From: an uncultured Alistipes sp.
Lineage (GTDB): Bacteria; Bacteroidota; Bacteroidia; Bacteroidales; Rikenellaceae
Assembly: GCA_937899895.1 (NCBI GenBank)
Contig: CALBQR010000047.1
Location: forward strand, 1-42,681
Direction of reading: 5' to 3'
DNA length: 42,681 bases
Shown here one piece after another: positions 30,532 through 40,093 of this stretch (positions are counted from its first letter, which is position 1; each line of letters opens with the position of its first letter). Below the pieces are notes generated by a model, which ran no database searches, was not told the origin of the DNA, and saw nothing but the letters and a program-made list of their open reading frames with translations. A program made the translations under genes and the position numbers.

Positions 30532-31848
30532 TTACTTCACCATTGCGTCGAGCTCCTTGGCGCGCTTTTCGACACGACGGCACAGATCCATCTCATCGAC
30601 GCCCAACACATCGCCACCATCGACCAAAACCTCGCCATTAACCACAACCATATCGACATCCGACGCCTTGGCTGCGTATGCCAAGTTCGCAACCACGTCG
30701 TAACGCGGATAGAGGTGCGGCTTCTCCATATCGAGCACAATCACATCGGCTAACATACCCTCCTTGATCTGACCCAACTCGTCGCCACGACCGATCGCCT
30801 TTGCACCACCGACCGTCGCCATTCGCAACAATTCGTACGCCGGAATTACGCACGGATCGCCCGCACTCAACTTCTGCAAGAACGACGCACTGCGCATCTC
30901 CTCCCACATATCCAGATCGTTGTTCGAGCAGGGTCCGTCGGTTGCGATCGTTACATTCACACCCTCACTCAGCAGCGTTGCCACGGGCGATACGCCACTC
31001 GAAATCTTCATATTGCTCTGCGGGTTATGCGCCACCGAGACACCTCGTTCGAGCAGCGTGCGACGGTCGCTATCGCTCAAATGGACGCAATGAGCCGCAA
31101 TCGTGCCCTCCTTCAAAAGTCCGAAACCGTCAATCATCTCTACGGGCGAGCAGCCATATCGCTCACGAATCTGGCGCTCCTCGTCGTGCGTTTCGGCCAA
31201 GTGGATCGTGATGGGCAGACCATACTCCTCGCTCAGCTCAGCCGCGCGACGCAAGTTCGCCTCTGAACAGCTATACGGTGCGTGGGGAGCAATCATAACC
31301 GACAAGCGGTCGCACTTTTCGGCCTTTGCCACCGTTGCGGGCAGATCCTCCTCGAATGCCTCCATACGTGCGTCGACAAAGCAGGGCGACAGCACCGCAC
31401 GGATACCCAACTTCTCGGCTGCATCAGCCACCGCCTCCTCGTACCAATACATATCGACGAAGGTCGTTACGCCCCCACGCAACATCTCGACAATACCCAG
31501 CTCGGCACCGAGTTGCACATCGTCGCGGTCGATCAACGCCTCATAGGGCCAGATATAGTCGTTCAGCCACTCCATCAGCTGAATGTCGTCGGCATAGCCA
31601 CGCATCAACGTCATCGCCACGTGGCAATGGGTATTGATCAGACCGGGCATCAACAATTTGCCGCGGCCATCCACCTCGCGCAAATCGCCGCAACACGCCT
31701 CACGGAAGCGCGCAACCTCATCAGCATCGCGCGTAACCATCGTAATACGCTTGCCCTGCACACCCACTGACGCCTCGAAATATTTCTCCTCGTCGGCAAG
31801 CGACGCCGTCATCGGCAGGACAGTTATATTATTGAATAACAGGTTCAT
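30532..31848 (-). CDS. mtaD: Amidohydrolase, MTA/SAH deaminase type
   Basis: A 438-residue cytoplasmic metal-dependent deaminase of the TrzN/ATZ-MtaD group, predicted to deaminate methylthioadenosine or S-adenosylhomocysteine. Metal ligands are seen in INTHCHVAM (H74, H76), HLAETHDE, AAHCVHL and ATDGPCSNN. The signature MTLMRGYADDIQLMEWLND and the PHAPYSCS motif are typical. The C-terminus closes a small beta-sandwich (GEVLVDGGDVLGVDEMD). It starts 7 bp after the DUF1573 gene and is the last gene of the Exb/TonB run. The substrate choice among MTA, SAH and related nucleosides is not decided by sequence. Confidence 0.9.
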   Translation of the reverse strand: MNLLFNNITVLPMTASLADEEKYFEASVGVQGKRITMVTRDADEVARFREACCGDLREVDGRGKLLMPGLINTHCHVAMTLMRGYADDIQLMEWLNDYIWPYEALIDRDDVQLGAELGIVEMLRGGVTTFVDMYWYEEAVADAAEKLGIRAVLSPCFVDARMEAFEEDLPATVAKAEKCDRLSVMIAPHAPYSCSEANLRRAAELSEEYGLPITIHLAETHDEERQIRERYGCSPVEMIDGFGLLKEGTIAAHCVHLSDSDRRTLLERGVSVAHNPQSNMKISSGVSPVATLLSEGVNVTIATDGPCSNNDLDMWEEMRSASFLQKLSAGDPCVIPAYELLRMATVGGAKAIGRGDELGQIKEGMLADVIVLDMEKPHLYPRYDVVANLAYAAKASDVDMVVVNGEVLVDGGDVLGVDEMDLCRRVEKRAKELDAMVK

Positions 31849-31855
31849 AGTTCAT

Positions 31856-32296
31856 CTATTTTTTCTTGTCGATCGAGTTACCCTTGACGGTAACGATCTT
31901 ACGTTTGTCGGCCGTATTGGTAAAGATCTGGATCACCTTATGAAATACGCCCGGCTCCTTCTTATGGGGTTCGTATATGATTTTGATGGTCGATTTCGCA
32001 CCCGCGGGAATCGGTTTTTTCGAGTACTCGGCCTTGGTACACGAACAAGAGGTTACTACGCGCGTGATTACCAGCGGTTTATCGCCATCATTGACAAACT
32101 CGAACGTACATTCCACATCGCCACCCTTGCGTGCGATGTCGCCAAAGTCGTAGCTATTGGTCGTAAAGGTCATCTGCGCACCCGTCTTGGTTGCACTCTT
32201 CTCTTGGCTCTGCGGCTCGGTCGTCTGCGCCGATACCGACGTTGCGACAACCGCCAACAACGCCACCGCAAAAATGGTCAATATTGATCTCTTCAT
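31856..32296 (-). CDS. Secreted DUF1573 protein
   Basis: A 146-residue protein with a signal peptide (MKRSILTIFAVALLAVVATS, ending SVSAQ) and one DUF1573 Ig-like domain. Seen motifs are YDFGDIARKGGDVECTFEF, NDGDKPLVITRVVTSCSC and IYEPHKKEPGVFHKVI. Unlike the homologue at 26277 it has no lipobox and is probably periplasmic or outer-membrane associated. It lies between the TonB-like gene (27 bp) and mtaD (7 bp) on one strand. Confidence 0.9.
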   Translation of the reverse strand: MKRSILTIFAVALLAVVATSVSAQTTEPQSQEKSATKTGAQMTFTTNSYDFGDIARKGGDVECTFEFVNDGDKPLVITRVVTSCSCTKAEYSKKPIPAGAKSTIKIIYEPHKKEPGVFHKVIQIFTNTADKRKIVTVKGNSIDKKK

Positions 32297-32323
32297 CTTC
32301 TCTCCTCCTTTTAAGTTATTGGT

Positions 32324-33118
32324 TTATCGCAACTTAAATCTGTATGTAATCGTACCCGTCTGGATATCGTTCGTTGCACTCGGTGTAAATCGAGCCTTAC
32401 GCGCAGCCTCCTCGGCCACTCTGCGCAACTCTCCATCGGTGGTCGTCGAGCCAACCGATTGAGCTGTTGCAGATGTAACTCTACCCTCTCGATCAACCAC
32501 AATTTTCACCACAACCTTACCCTCCTTATTTGAAGGATAATTCGGTTCGGGCAAAGAGCCAACAAGCCCGCGACCAGCCAAGTCGAAATCTCCATCGACA
32601 CCTTGACCCATACCCTCGTGGCTGCCTTCTGGCGAACCACCCTGCTCGCCCTGATTGCCCACACCCTCCGAAGTACCTTCGGAAGTCGAGGTGCTTCTCT
32701 GCGTGCTGCCAGAGAACAGCGCGCGCTTGTTCACCTGACGCGGTGGTGCCTGATCGGTCTGCTCCACAGGTCTCTTCGTCGGCTGTTGAGTTTGAGTCGG
32801 TTGCGGATTCTGCTGCTTCTGTTGTTGAGCAATTTCGGGAGCCTCCTCATCGTCAGATGTCAATTGAGGATCAACGGGTTGGGGTGCCGACGAGGGTTGC
32901 GACGCCGACTCATCGACCTCGCTCACCGACGGATCACTCAATCCTCCCGCCTCGGCCACCGTACCGAAATCGATCAACATTCCGTTGCCATACTCCTGCT
33001 CTTCGGGCAGAGTGAAGCGAACAAGCACAAACAGCACCGCCAACGTCAGAAAATAGAGCAACGTAGCGATCGAAGCCGCCACACGTTCCGTGCGTTTATC
33101 TGGGTTGTAATAGTACAT
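32324..33118 (-). CDS. TonB-family energy transducer
   Basis: A 264-residue protein anchored by one N-terminal helix (about 15-37, VAASIATLLYFLTLAVLFVL). A long Pro/Gln/Ser/Thr-rich linker (about 60-180, with QQQKQQNPQPTQTQQPTKRP) spans the periplasm. The C-terminal domain is of the TonB/TolA type (NYPSNKEGKVVVKIVVDREG then VAEEAARKARFTPSATNDI). It carries energy from the ExbB/ExbD proton channel to the outer membrane. It follows exbD by 33 bp, in the order ExbB-ExbD-TonB. It may be the local counterpart of the Tol system, given the TamB gene upstream. Confidence 0.9.
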   Translation of the reverse strand: MYYYNPDKRTERVAASIATLLYFLTLAVLFVLVRFTLPEEQEYGNGMLIDFGTVAEAGGLSDPSVSEVDESASQPSSAPQPVDPQLTSDDEEAPEIAQQQKQQNPQPTQTQQPTKRPVEQTDQAPPRQVNKRALFSGSTQRSTSTSEGTSEGVGNQGEQGGSPEGSHEGMGQGVDGDFDLAGRGLVGSLPEPNYPSNKEGKVVVKIVVDREGRVTSATAQSVGSTTTDGELRRVAEEAARKARFTPSATNDIQTGTITYRFKLR

Positions 33119-33151
33119 TCTAAATCAATTCATTGAGCCACCTGCCCACTA

Positions 33152-33559
33152 CTAATTGGGCGAGGTTGCCAAAATCAGTTTATAGCCGTTGTCGCGTGCG
33201 ATGTTCATCATCTGCACCGCCTCGTCAATTGCCACCGTCTTATCGCAATGCAGCGACACCACGGGAGCCTCCTGACCCGCCAATCGCGCCTTCAATGCTC
33301 GCTCGACGCCCTCGATGCCATCGACCTGCTCCAACTCTACGTAGTAGCGATAGCGACCACCGCCGAGATCCTCAACCGACACCGTTGTATAAGCCTTGTC
33401 TTTGAGTTGATTAGCACTCTTGGGCAAGGTCAATTTCAGCGCGTTGGGATTGATCAGCGTCGTCGCAATGAGCAAGAACAACAACAGCAGGAACATCAAG
33501 TCGGTCATCGACGATGCCGAATATGACGATTCTACTTTCGATCCTCGTTTAATTGCCAT
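33152..33559 (-). CDS. ExbD/TolR-family proton-channel subunit
   Basis: A 135-residue protein with a short basic cytoplasmic start (MAIKRGSKVESSYSASSM), one helix carrying the conserved Asp (MTDLMFLLLLFLLIATTL, D in the TDLMF motif) and a periplasmic domain ending LHCDKTVAIDEAVQMMNIAR. With the ExbB/TolQ-type protein it makes a proton-driven motor. It begins 6 bp after that gene and precedes the TonB-like gene. Confidence 0.93.
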   Translation of the reverse strand: MAIKRGSKVESSYSASSMTDLMFLLLLFLLIATTLINPNALKLTLPKSANQLKDKAYTTVSVEDLGGGRYRYYVELEQVDGIEGVERALKARLAGQEAPVVSLHCDKTVAIDEAVQMMNIARDNGYKLILATSPN

Positions 33560-33565
33560 AACCTA

Positions 33566-34258
33566 CTATTTCTGAACGGGTTGATTCAAAATATCCATAA
33601 ATGCGATCGAGTTTGCCTCCATCTGGAAAACCAACTTCTCGATACGTGCAACGAGGTAGTTGTAGCCGAAGTAAGCGGGAATACCAACGATAAGACCCGC
33701 TACGGTAGTAACCATCGCTACGTACATACCCGAAGCCAAAATCGACATATCGACCGTACCACCTGCTGCCGACATATCCATAAAGGTCTGAACCATACCG
33801 AGTACCGTACCCAAGAAACCGATCATCGGCGCACCACCCGAAATCATTGCCAAATAAGGCAGGCCATTTTCGAGTTTCGATACCTCCAAATTGGCAACGT
33901 TCTCGATAGCGTTCTGCACGTCGCTCATCGGGCGACCGATACGCTCGATACCCTTCTCAATCATACGGGCAATGGGGGTATCGGTGCTCTTGCACAGATC
34001 AATTGCCGCTGCGATCTTACCATCGACGATAAAGTCGCGGATGCGGTTCATAAAGTTCATATCAAGACCCGATGCCTTGCGGATCGCCAACCAACGCTCA
34101 ACAAAGATAAAGACCGTTACGCCACCCAATGCCAGCAGCGGCCACATCAGCCAACCACCCTTGGTAAAGAGCTCCCAAAGGCCCATACGAACACTCTCCT
34201 CTGCCGCAATCTCCTGTACGGCCTGTGCTGCCTCGGCAGCCTGCAAAAATAGACTCAT
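33566..34258 (-). CDS. MotA/TolQ/ExbB-family proton-channel protein
   Basis: A 230-residue inner-membrane protein with three helices (about 33-50, 135-155 and 170-192). The conserved part MISGGAPMIGFLGTVLGMVQ and the later YVAMVTTVAGLIVGIPAYFG form the channel shared with ExbD. An N-terminal segment (MSLFLQAAEAAQAVQEI) is probably periplasmic. It leads the run ExbB-ExbD-TonB-DUF1573-mtaD. The 178-bp spacer to tamB shows no clear promoter; co-transcription with tamB is possible. Confidence 0.92.
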   Translation of the reverse strand: MSLFLQAAEAAQAVQEIAAEESVRMGLWELFTKGGWLMWPLLALGGVTVFIFVERWLAIRKASGLDMNFMNRIRDFIVDGKIAAAIDLCKSTDTPIARMIEKGIERIGRPMSDVQNAIENVANLEVSKLENGLPYLAMISGGAPMIGFLGTVLGMVQTFMDMSAAGGTVDMSILASGMYVAMVTTVAGLIVGIPAYFGYNYLVARIEKLVFQMEANSIAFMDILNQPVQK

Positions 34259-34352
34259 AGTTTTTCTGTTTTTAGTTTCTTATTTATTTTTCGTATTTTC
34301 TTATCTCTATTTTCTCTATTGCCTTTACTTTTTCTCTCCCTCCCCCCCTCAA
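34259..34352. other. Strand-asymmetric pyrimidine/purine tract upstream of the ExbB-type gene
   Basis: The plus strand is almost all T and C over about 90 bp, including a CCCCCCC run near 34343-34349, so the minus-strand mRNA leader is A/G-rich. In Bacteroidetes, A-rich leaders favour translation; no ORF or hairpin is seen here. Confidence 0.6.
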
Positions 34353-34436
34353 CAGCCCTCAATGAACGGCATTCGCTCACCAAACTATCGGGCAGAGTCT
34401 CTATTCAAACGATCAGGCAAGGCTATTTATTGCGTC

Positions 34437-37400
34437 TTACTGCACCGAGGAATCACCCTCGTTATCAGCCTTTTGAAGCTTATCAGCCTCCTTTTTAGCC
34501 CGTTTTCGCTTGCCAAAATTAGCAAATCGTTCCTTAAAATTGCGAACTATATCGCGGAAATTGTTAAAATCCTCCTTATAGTAGATACCGATACCGCTCT
34601 CCTGCAAACCCTGGTTTTCGTCAAAGCGGTCGATCGTCTGCGTAAATCCGCGTAGCTTCAAATTACCCGCACGGTCGATCAGCCAGGTGATGTAGGCCTC
34701 ACCCATAAGGTTGCTGTTCTGACCACTCACCGTGCTACGATCCGACACATAGTTACCCTCGACCTCAACCAACAAACGATTGCTGATCAAGCTCTTCGAG
34801 AAACCGAGATCGAACTCGTCGCCACTCATTTCGGTCGAAGGTCGATAGCGCACAATAAAGCTCAAATCGTCGGTCGAGAGCCAATTGCTCAACTGATTTG
34901 AAAGAAGCTCGAAACCTGTCGTTGCCGTGCCGACTGCTCCGAAATTGGCGGCTCCGGCCATTCCCGACTCATTCATAAAGCTGTTGAAAATCAGCAAGTA
35001 GATAAATTGATTGGCAATCTCCTCCTGCGTATTGAGCATATTATTGACCACGTTCTGCACCTCGGCATCGGCATTGGGTACGCGGATTCCGAAGGTTACG
35101 GTCGGGCTCGACAAGCGATCCGTGAGGTTAATAATACAATCCACCGGCGAACGCGCACCACCCGATCCCGAAGCCGACGTAGCACCCAACAGCGGTTGCA
35201 ACGAGGTCTTGATCTGATAGATTGCGTGAATATCCAGAATGGCGTCTAACGGGTCGCCACGCCATTGGATCGTACTGCCCGGATCAATTGTAAATTTCTT
35301 ATTAACAACATTTTGCAGTGTAAACAAGTAACTACCCTCGGTGATTTCGCAGTCGCCATACATATCGAAAATTCCGCTTCGCGGGTTGATATGCATATTG
35401 AGCGTACCCTCACCGCGACCTCGAATAATATCGCCCACCGTCGGGTCGATAACCAGCTGGAATTCGGCATTGGGGCGAACATTGACCGCCATCGAGATAT
35501 CCATATTGCTGCCGCCACTCGTCTTCTGCCTCTGACGACGTTCGTACATCAACTTCTTACGCGCCAGATAGGTCATCGCCGTATCGCGTTTGATTGTCGG
35601 CGAAGTGAAGACAACGAAGTCGGCCTGCGAGATGTTCGAGGCCCCACTCAACGGCAGGAAGAACTGCGAATTATCATCGGTCGTAGCCGCGATATCCATC
35701 TTCACGCCCATCTTGTCGCCCGATATGCGAGCCGAGCCGGAACCATAGATCGTACCATAGAACAGATCGTTATTCTTCTCATCGGTATCCATCACCAACA
35801 TCTGTTCGGGACGAGCAACAATATTGAACGAGATATTCGACAGATGATTCAGATCGAGTAGCATATCCACCTGACCGCTATTGCCGAAACGGTCGTAGAA
35901 ACGCGTTGCAGGCAATACAAATCGGTTATTCTCAACCGTTAAGGTAGCCGACGAGATCGAGTACTCGACACCCGTAAAGTCGATACGCGAGCGCAGGCTA
36001 TCGACCTCGATCTTACCATTCAAATCGGCTTGGCGGCCACGGCCCATAAGCTGCAATTTGGCATCGGCATCACCCTGCGTACCCGAAACCACACCCGTCA
36101 AGAAAGGCTCAATCAGGCGCATCGGGATTCCGTCGATACCCGCTTCGATAAAATATCGTTTCGTATCGGGAGCGTAGTAACCTCTGATAACGGTGTCTTG
36201 TCGCTCGCGATCGGCCAGCAACAGACGCGCACGATTGCGCTGCATATCCCAACGCGCAAGCACCTGCAACGGCGGCACCGGCACATCATTCACCTCAACA
36301 CCGTCGAGCATCACATTACCATCAATACGACCGCCCTTCAATGCCGAGTGCATCACTGCGCGACCGTCGCTCATACCCTCAATGCGATAGCCACCGATAC
36401 TTTCAAGCAGCTGCGTTACAGGCGAGAGGTCGAAATTGTGAAGTGTCAGCACAACCGAATCGGCCATATTTTGCGACGCAATGCCATCCAACAATAGCGA
36501 CTGCTCGGCATTGCGGACCATAAAGCGATCGACGGCAATATTGCGGGGATTATAGATAATCTTATTTGCCGCGATATACCACGTCTGGTCGCCCTGACGG
36601 ATATTTGAAGGCTTCAAGTCGATCGCAATTCGACGCGAGCCATCCTCATTGCGCGACAAGACTGCATCAACACCCAACAGAGCCGAAACGGCCTGCGCCG
36701 CATTATTGAAACCTGCCGACAGCGACACGCGATTATTCTTTGCTCCTGCCTGTACCGACAGATCGGGCATATGCAGTTGCTTCAAATAGAGGTCTTCCGA
36801 ACGAAGATAGAGGGCCAGCGAGTCGTAACTGTTATTGGCATTGAGATTTATCTTGGTGGCCATCATATTGTTACGCTCGACATAGTCCGACAGAAGTTTC
36901 AACGTGAAGCGGTCGTTGTCGGGGTTGAACATAAACGAGAGGCTTGTACCATCGGCAATTTGCAGACCGGGCAATATAGCCTCGGTCAGAGCTGTCGTAT
37001 TTTTCAGATTGAGCGAGAGCAACGAGTAGCGATCCACGCTGCCAATCTCATCCGTCGCGTGGCGATGAACGTGCCCGTCGGCGTGTGTCAGCGAGGGCAG
37101 ATAGGCGAACAGACCGTCCTTCAAATACTCGAATATCGTCTTATAACTCAACTTACTACGGAATGTTGCATCGGCAAAATCCGACGAGAGGGCAATATAT
37201 TTACTACCCTCGCTATTCTCGCCACGCAACTGCGCATCACGCGTACGGATTGTATCTTTCATACCGATATACTCCGCCGAGTTGATACGCACACTACCAT
37301 TCAGATTATCGAGCGATATACCCGAAGCATTGGCCGATAGCGTTGCCCCCAAAACAGAGATCGAATCTCGTCGATTGAAATTCAGCGCGTGCAGATCGGC

Positions 37401-38972
37401 TCTATCGAGCTGCATCGCAAAATCATATCGCGGCACCGAGCCATTGAAATCGAAGACGCCATTGAAATCGAAATCGAGATTATGGTCATCACTGCCGATA
37501 TATCCCTCGAAGCAACGATTGTCGATGCGACCCTTCATCGCTATCGAGTCATATCGGTAGCCATTGAAATCAAACAGAGGCACCGCACCATCAATATCGG
37601 CCTTAAATCGACCACCACCCATATCGCCGTGCAGATTTGCATCCAAGCTCGCACGACCGATCTTATTGACTGCAAGCAGAGTTCCCAAATCGAAATTATT
37701 GGTCGAGACATCACCCTCAAAGTGGCTGCTGCCCTTAATCTTACTCTCCTCCATCTTCATTTGAGCATCGAGTGCTCCGAGTGCAGTTTTCAGAGCAGCC
37801 TCCGCATCGAAGGCCTTCAAGCGACCATCAAACTCGCCCTTCAAATGTAATTGACCTGCACGCGAAAGCATCTCAACGAGCTTGTTCGACAGCGACTTAC
37901 CCGTCAAATCGTGCATCACAGACGACGCATCTGCCACATCGGTCGATAGATCATCAATGTCAAATATAAATCGGGTTCGCTCAATCTCCGGCAGACCAAT
38001 GATTCTGAAATCAATCTCGGCCGTCGTTCTCTCACACATCTCGACGTGCTCCAAACGACCCTGCAAATCGGCCACCGTACCCCTGCCTTGCAGGTCGATT
38101 GCCGAAAGTCGCGTCTTCCAATGACCTATCTGCGGAGCGAAATAGCCCAACGTCGCAAAATCGAGATATGAATCCTGCGCCGTAAGGTCAATTTCGACAT
38201 TATTGATAAAGTCGGAATACTCCTCCCAACCATCGCCAATAATCGTAAGCATCGGGAATTTGAGATCGGTAGCACCCGACTGCACTCGCAAATCGGCAAA
38301 GCGCATACGACCGCCAACTACCGACAGCCAATCGGTCGAGAAATTCTCAATGCGGATACCGCTACGCTCATCCAGCGAAAGACGATCCAATCGCACAGCG
38401 ATCGAATCACCATCAATCAGAAAATCGTGCGCCTCCACATCGGCATTATAGATCTGCAAGGCCGACCAATCAATTCCACCTCGCGCACGGGCAGTCGTAT
38501 CGTTGCGGTAAAGCTCGAAACGGAAATCGGAGATCTTGGCGCGATTGATTGCCATCGAGAAATTTCCTTCGCCCTTGCCGCGCAGATGTTCAACCACCTG
38601 TTTGATATTTATCTCACCATCGGGAGCCTGCGCCAAACGCAACAGCGCACCATCGACCTGCGCAGCACCGAACGTAAGGGGCGAGAAGTCGGTTATACCG
38701 GTGCTGACATTGCGAGCATAAAGTAGCGTATCACCCTGATAATCTTCGACATAAAAGCCCTCAATCTGCAATCGGTTAAACAGACCAAGATCGACGTGAT
38801 CGATGCTTACCGTCGTGCCCAATTTGCGCGAAGCAAAACCCGCAGCCTTATCGACCACCCAATTTTGCACTACGCCAAGATTAATCAGCAACGACAGCGA
38901 CAAAGGGAGAATTATCGTCATCAAAAGCAATGACGATACGATATAACCCAATATTTTTATACCTTTGCGCAT
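34437..38972 (-). CDS. tamB: TamB-like translocation and assembly protein
   Basis: A 1511-residue AsmA/TamB-family protein. An N-terminal helix (about 10-32, YIVSSLLLMTIILPLSLSLL) anchors it in the inner membrane. The body is an extended repeated beta-strand taco-like groove, with many xDFNG, xDL and aromatic strand patterns, and the C-terminal TamB domain (about 1050-1440) contains the segments DCEITEGSYLFTLQNVVNKK and DCIINLTDRLSSPTVTFGIR. It ends with QKADNEGDSSVQ after a charged tail. The family bridges the envelope and moves phospholipids or assists barrel insertion. No tamA-like gene is adjacent. The promoter at 38994-39001 is shared face to face with tsaD. Confidence 0.92.
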   Translation of the reverse strand: MRKGIKILGYIVSSLLLMTIILPLSLSLLINLGVVQNWVVDKAAGFASRKLGTTVSIDHVDLGLFNRLQIEGFYVEDYQGDTLLYARNVSTGITDFSPLTFGAAQVDGALLRLAQAPDGEINIKQVVEHLRGKGEGNFSMAINRAKISDFRFELYRNDTTARARGGIDWSALQIYNADVEAHDFLIDGDSIAVRLDRLSLDERSGIRIENFSTDWLSVVGGRMRFADLRVQSGATDLKFPMLTIIGDGWEEYSDFINNVEIDLTAQDSYLDFATLGYFAPQIGHWKTRLSAIDLQGRGTVADLQGRLEHVEMCERTTAEIDFRIIGLPEIERTRFIFDIDDLSTDVADASSVMHDLTGKSLSNKLVEMLSRAGQLHLKGEFDGRLKAFDAEAALKTALGALDAQMKMEESKIKGSSHFEGDVSTNNFDLGTLLAVNKIGRASLDANLHGDMGGGRFKADIDGAVPLFDFNGYRYDSIAMKGRIDNRCFEGYIGSDDHNLDFDFNGVFDFNGSVPRYDFAMQLDRADLHALNFNRRDSISVLGATLSANASGISLDNLNGSVRINSAEYIGMKDTIRTRDAQLRGENSEGSKYIALSSDFADATFRSKLSYKTIFEYLKDGLFAYLPSLTHADGHVHRHATDEIGSVDRYSLLSLNLKNTTALTEAILPGLQIADGTSLSFMFNPDNDRFTLKLLSDYVERNNMMATKINLNANNSYDSLALYLRSEDLYLKQLHMPDLSVQAGAKNNRVSLSAGFNNAAQAVSALLGVDAVLSRNEDGSRRIAIDLKPSNIRQGDQTWYIAANKIIYNPRNIAVDRFMVRNAEQSLLLDGIASQNMADSVVLTLHNFDLSPVTQLLESIGGYRIEGMSDGRAVMHSALKGGRIDGNVMLDGVEVNDVPVPPLQVLARWDMQRNRARLLLADRERQDTVIRGYYAPDTKRYFIEAGIDGIPMRLIEPFLTGVVSGTQGDADAKLQLMGRGRQADLNGKIEVDSLRSRIDFTGVEYSISSATLTVENNRFVLPATRFYDRFGNSGQVDMLLDLNHLSNISFNIVARPEQMLVMDTDEKNNDLFYGTIYGSGSARISGDKMGVKMDIAATTDDNSQFFLPLSGASNISQADFVVFTSPTIKRDTAMTYLARKKLMYERRQRQKTSGGSNMDISMAVNVRPNAEFQLVIDPTVGDIIRGRGEGTLNMHINPRSGIFDMYGDCEITEGSYLFTLQNVVNKKFTIDPGSTIQWRGDPLDAILDIHAIYQIKTSLQPLLGATSASGSGGARSPVDCIINLTDRLSSPTVTFGIRVPNADAEVQNVVNNMLNTQEEIANQFIYLLIFNSFMNESGMAGAANFGAVGTATTGFELLSNQLSNWLSTDDLSFIVRYRPSTEMSGDEFDLGFSKSLISNRLLVEVEGNYVSDRSTVSGQNSNLMGEAYITWLIDRAGNLKLRGFTQTIDRFDENQGLQESGIGIYYKEDFNNFRDIVRNFKERFANFGKRKRAKKEADKLQKADNEGDSSVQ

Positions 38973-38993
38973 CGAATGTTATATATTAACTTA

Positions 38994-39001
38994 CAAAGTT
39001 A
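38994..39001 (-). promoter_or_regulatory. -7 box of tamB
   Basis: TAACTTTG on the minus strand, 22 bp upstream of the start, 12 bp from the divergent tsaD -7 box. Confidence 0.6.
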
Positions 39002-39013
39002 AGCATTTTTAGC

Positions 39014-39021
39014 TAATTTTG
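39014..39021 (+). promoter_or_regulatory. -7 box of tsaD
   Basis: TAATTTTG fits TAnnTTTG and ends only 4 bp before the tsaD ATG, so the transcript may start at or within a few bases of the start codon. Confidence 0.55.
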
Positions 39022-39025
39022 CAAT

Positions 39026-40090
39026 ATGAATATTACAATCTTAGGCATAGAATCTTCGTGCGACGACACATCGGCTGCCGTTGTGCGTGATCGCGTGTTG
39101 CTCTCAAACGTCATTGCATCGCAGGCCGTACACGAGCAGTATGGCGGCGTAATCCCCGAATTGGCATCGCGAGCTCACCAACAGAACATTATCCCAGTAG
39201 TCGATACGGCTCTGCGTCAGGCCGGTATAACCCTTGACGAAGTAGATGCAATCGCCTTCACTCGCGGACCGGGTCTGCTCGGCTCGCTACTCGTGGGTGT
39301 GTCGTTTGCCAAGGGTTTGTCGATAGCAAACAATATACCGCTTGTCGAGGTAAATCACCTGCAAGGACATATCCTTTCACACTTTATTGATCTGCCCGAC
39401 GCGGAGGTTCCACACCCCGAATTTCCGTTCTTGTGCCTTTTGGTCAGCGGTGGCCACACCCAAATCGTGAAGGTCAATTCACCGCTCGAAATGGAGATCG
39501 TTGGCACCACGATTGACGATGCTGCGGGCGAGGCTTTCGATAAGTGCGCCAAGGTGATGGGACTGCCCTACCCCGGTGGTCCCGTGATCGACCGTCTGGC
39601 AGCCGAAGGCGATCCCGATTCGATCAAATTTGCAAAGCCGAGAATGGAGGGTTTCGACTACTCGTTTAGCGGTTTGAAGACCTCGTTCCTCTACACTCTG
39701 CGCGATGAAATGGCTGTCGATCCGACTTTTATCGAGCGTCGCAAGGCCGACCTCTGCGCCTCGTTGCAGAAGACGATTATCGACATACTACTCAATAAGT
39801 TAGTCAAAGCCGCAAAGCACTATCGAATTAAAGATATCGCCATTGCGGGTGGCGTTTCTGCCAATTCGGGTCTTCGCAATGCCGTAGCCGAAGAGGGCCG
39901 TCGTCGCGGCTGGCGCACGTTCATTCCCGAACGCAAATTCACTACCGATAACGCGGCTATGATTGCCATTTCGGGTTACTATCGCTACCAAACAGGTCGT
40001 TTTGCATCGCTCGACACCACGCCCGTTGCACGACTTGAAGAGTTATTGCAGATTCACAACGAGCAGACTACCCCAAAAGAGGAGGAATAG
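39026..40090 (+). CDS. tsaD: tRNA N6-adenosine threonylcarbamoyltransferase
   Basis: A 354-residue cytoplasmic enzyme that transfers the threonylcarbamoyl group to A37 of tRNAs reading ANN codons, working with TsaB, TsaC and TsaE. The N-terminus MNITILGIESSCDDTSAAVV carries the ATP-site signature, and the metal ligands are in VNHLQGHILSHF. Also present are CLLVSGGHTQIV, GLPYPGGPVIDRLA and the C-terminal IAGGVSANSGLR and FTTDNAAMIAISGYY. The start is the canonical family start and has almost no leader. The SpoU methyltransferase follows after 3 bp. Confidence 0.96.
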   Translation: MNITILGIESSCDDTSAAVVRDRVLLSNVIASQAVHEQYGGVIPELASRAHQQNIIPVVDTALRQAGITLDEVDAIAFTRGPGLLGSLLVGVSFAKGLSIANNIPLVEVNHLQGHILSHFIDLPDAEVPHPEFPFLCLLVSGGHTQIVKVNSPLEMEIVGTTIDDAAGEAFDKCAKVMGLPYPGGPVIDRLAAEGDPDSIKFAKPRMEGFDYSFSGLKTSFLYTLRDEMAVDPTFIERRKADLCASLQKTIIDILLNKLVKAAKHYRIKDIAIAGGVSANSGLRNAVAEEGRRRGWRTFIPERKFTTDNAAMIAISGYYRYQTGRFASLDTTPVARLEELLQIHNEQTTPKEEE

Positions 40091-40093
40091 ACA

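Noticed and set aside
34259..34436. A promoter for the ExbB-type gene.
   Set aside because: The nearest candidates (for example TAGTTTG on the minus strand) miss the consensus spacing, so I do not list one.
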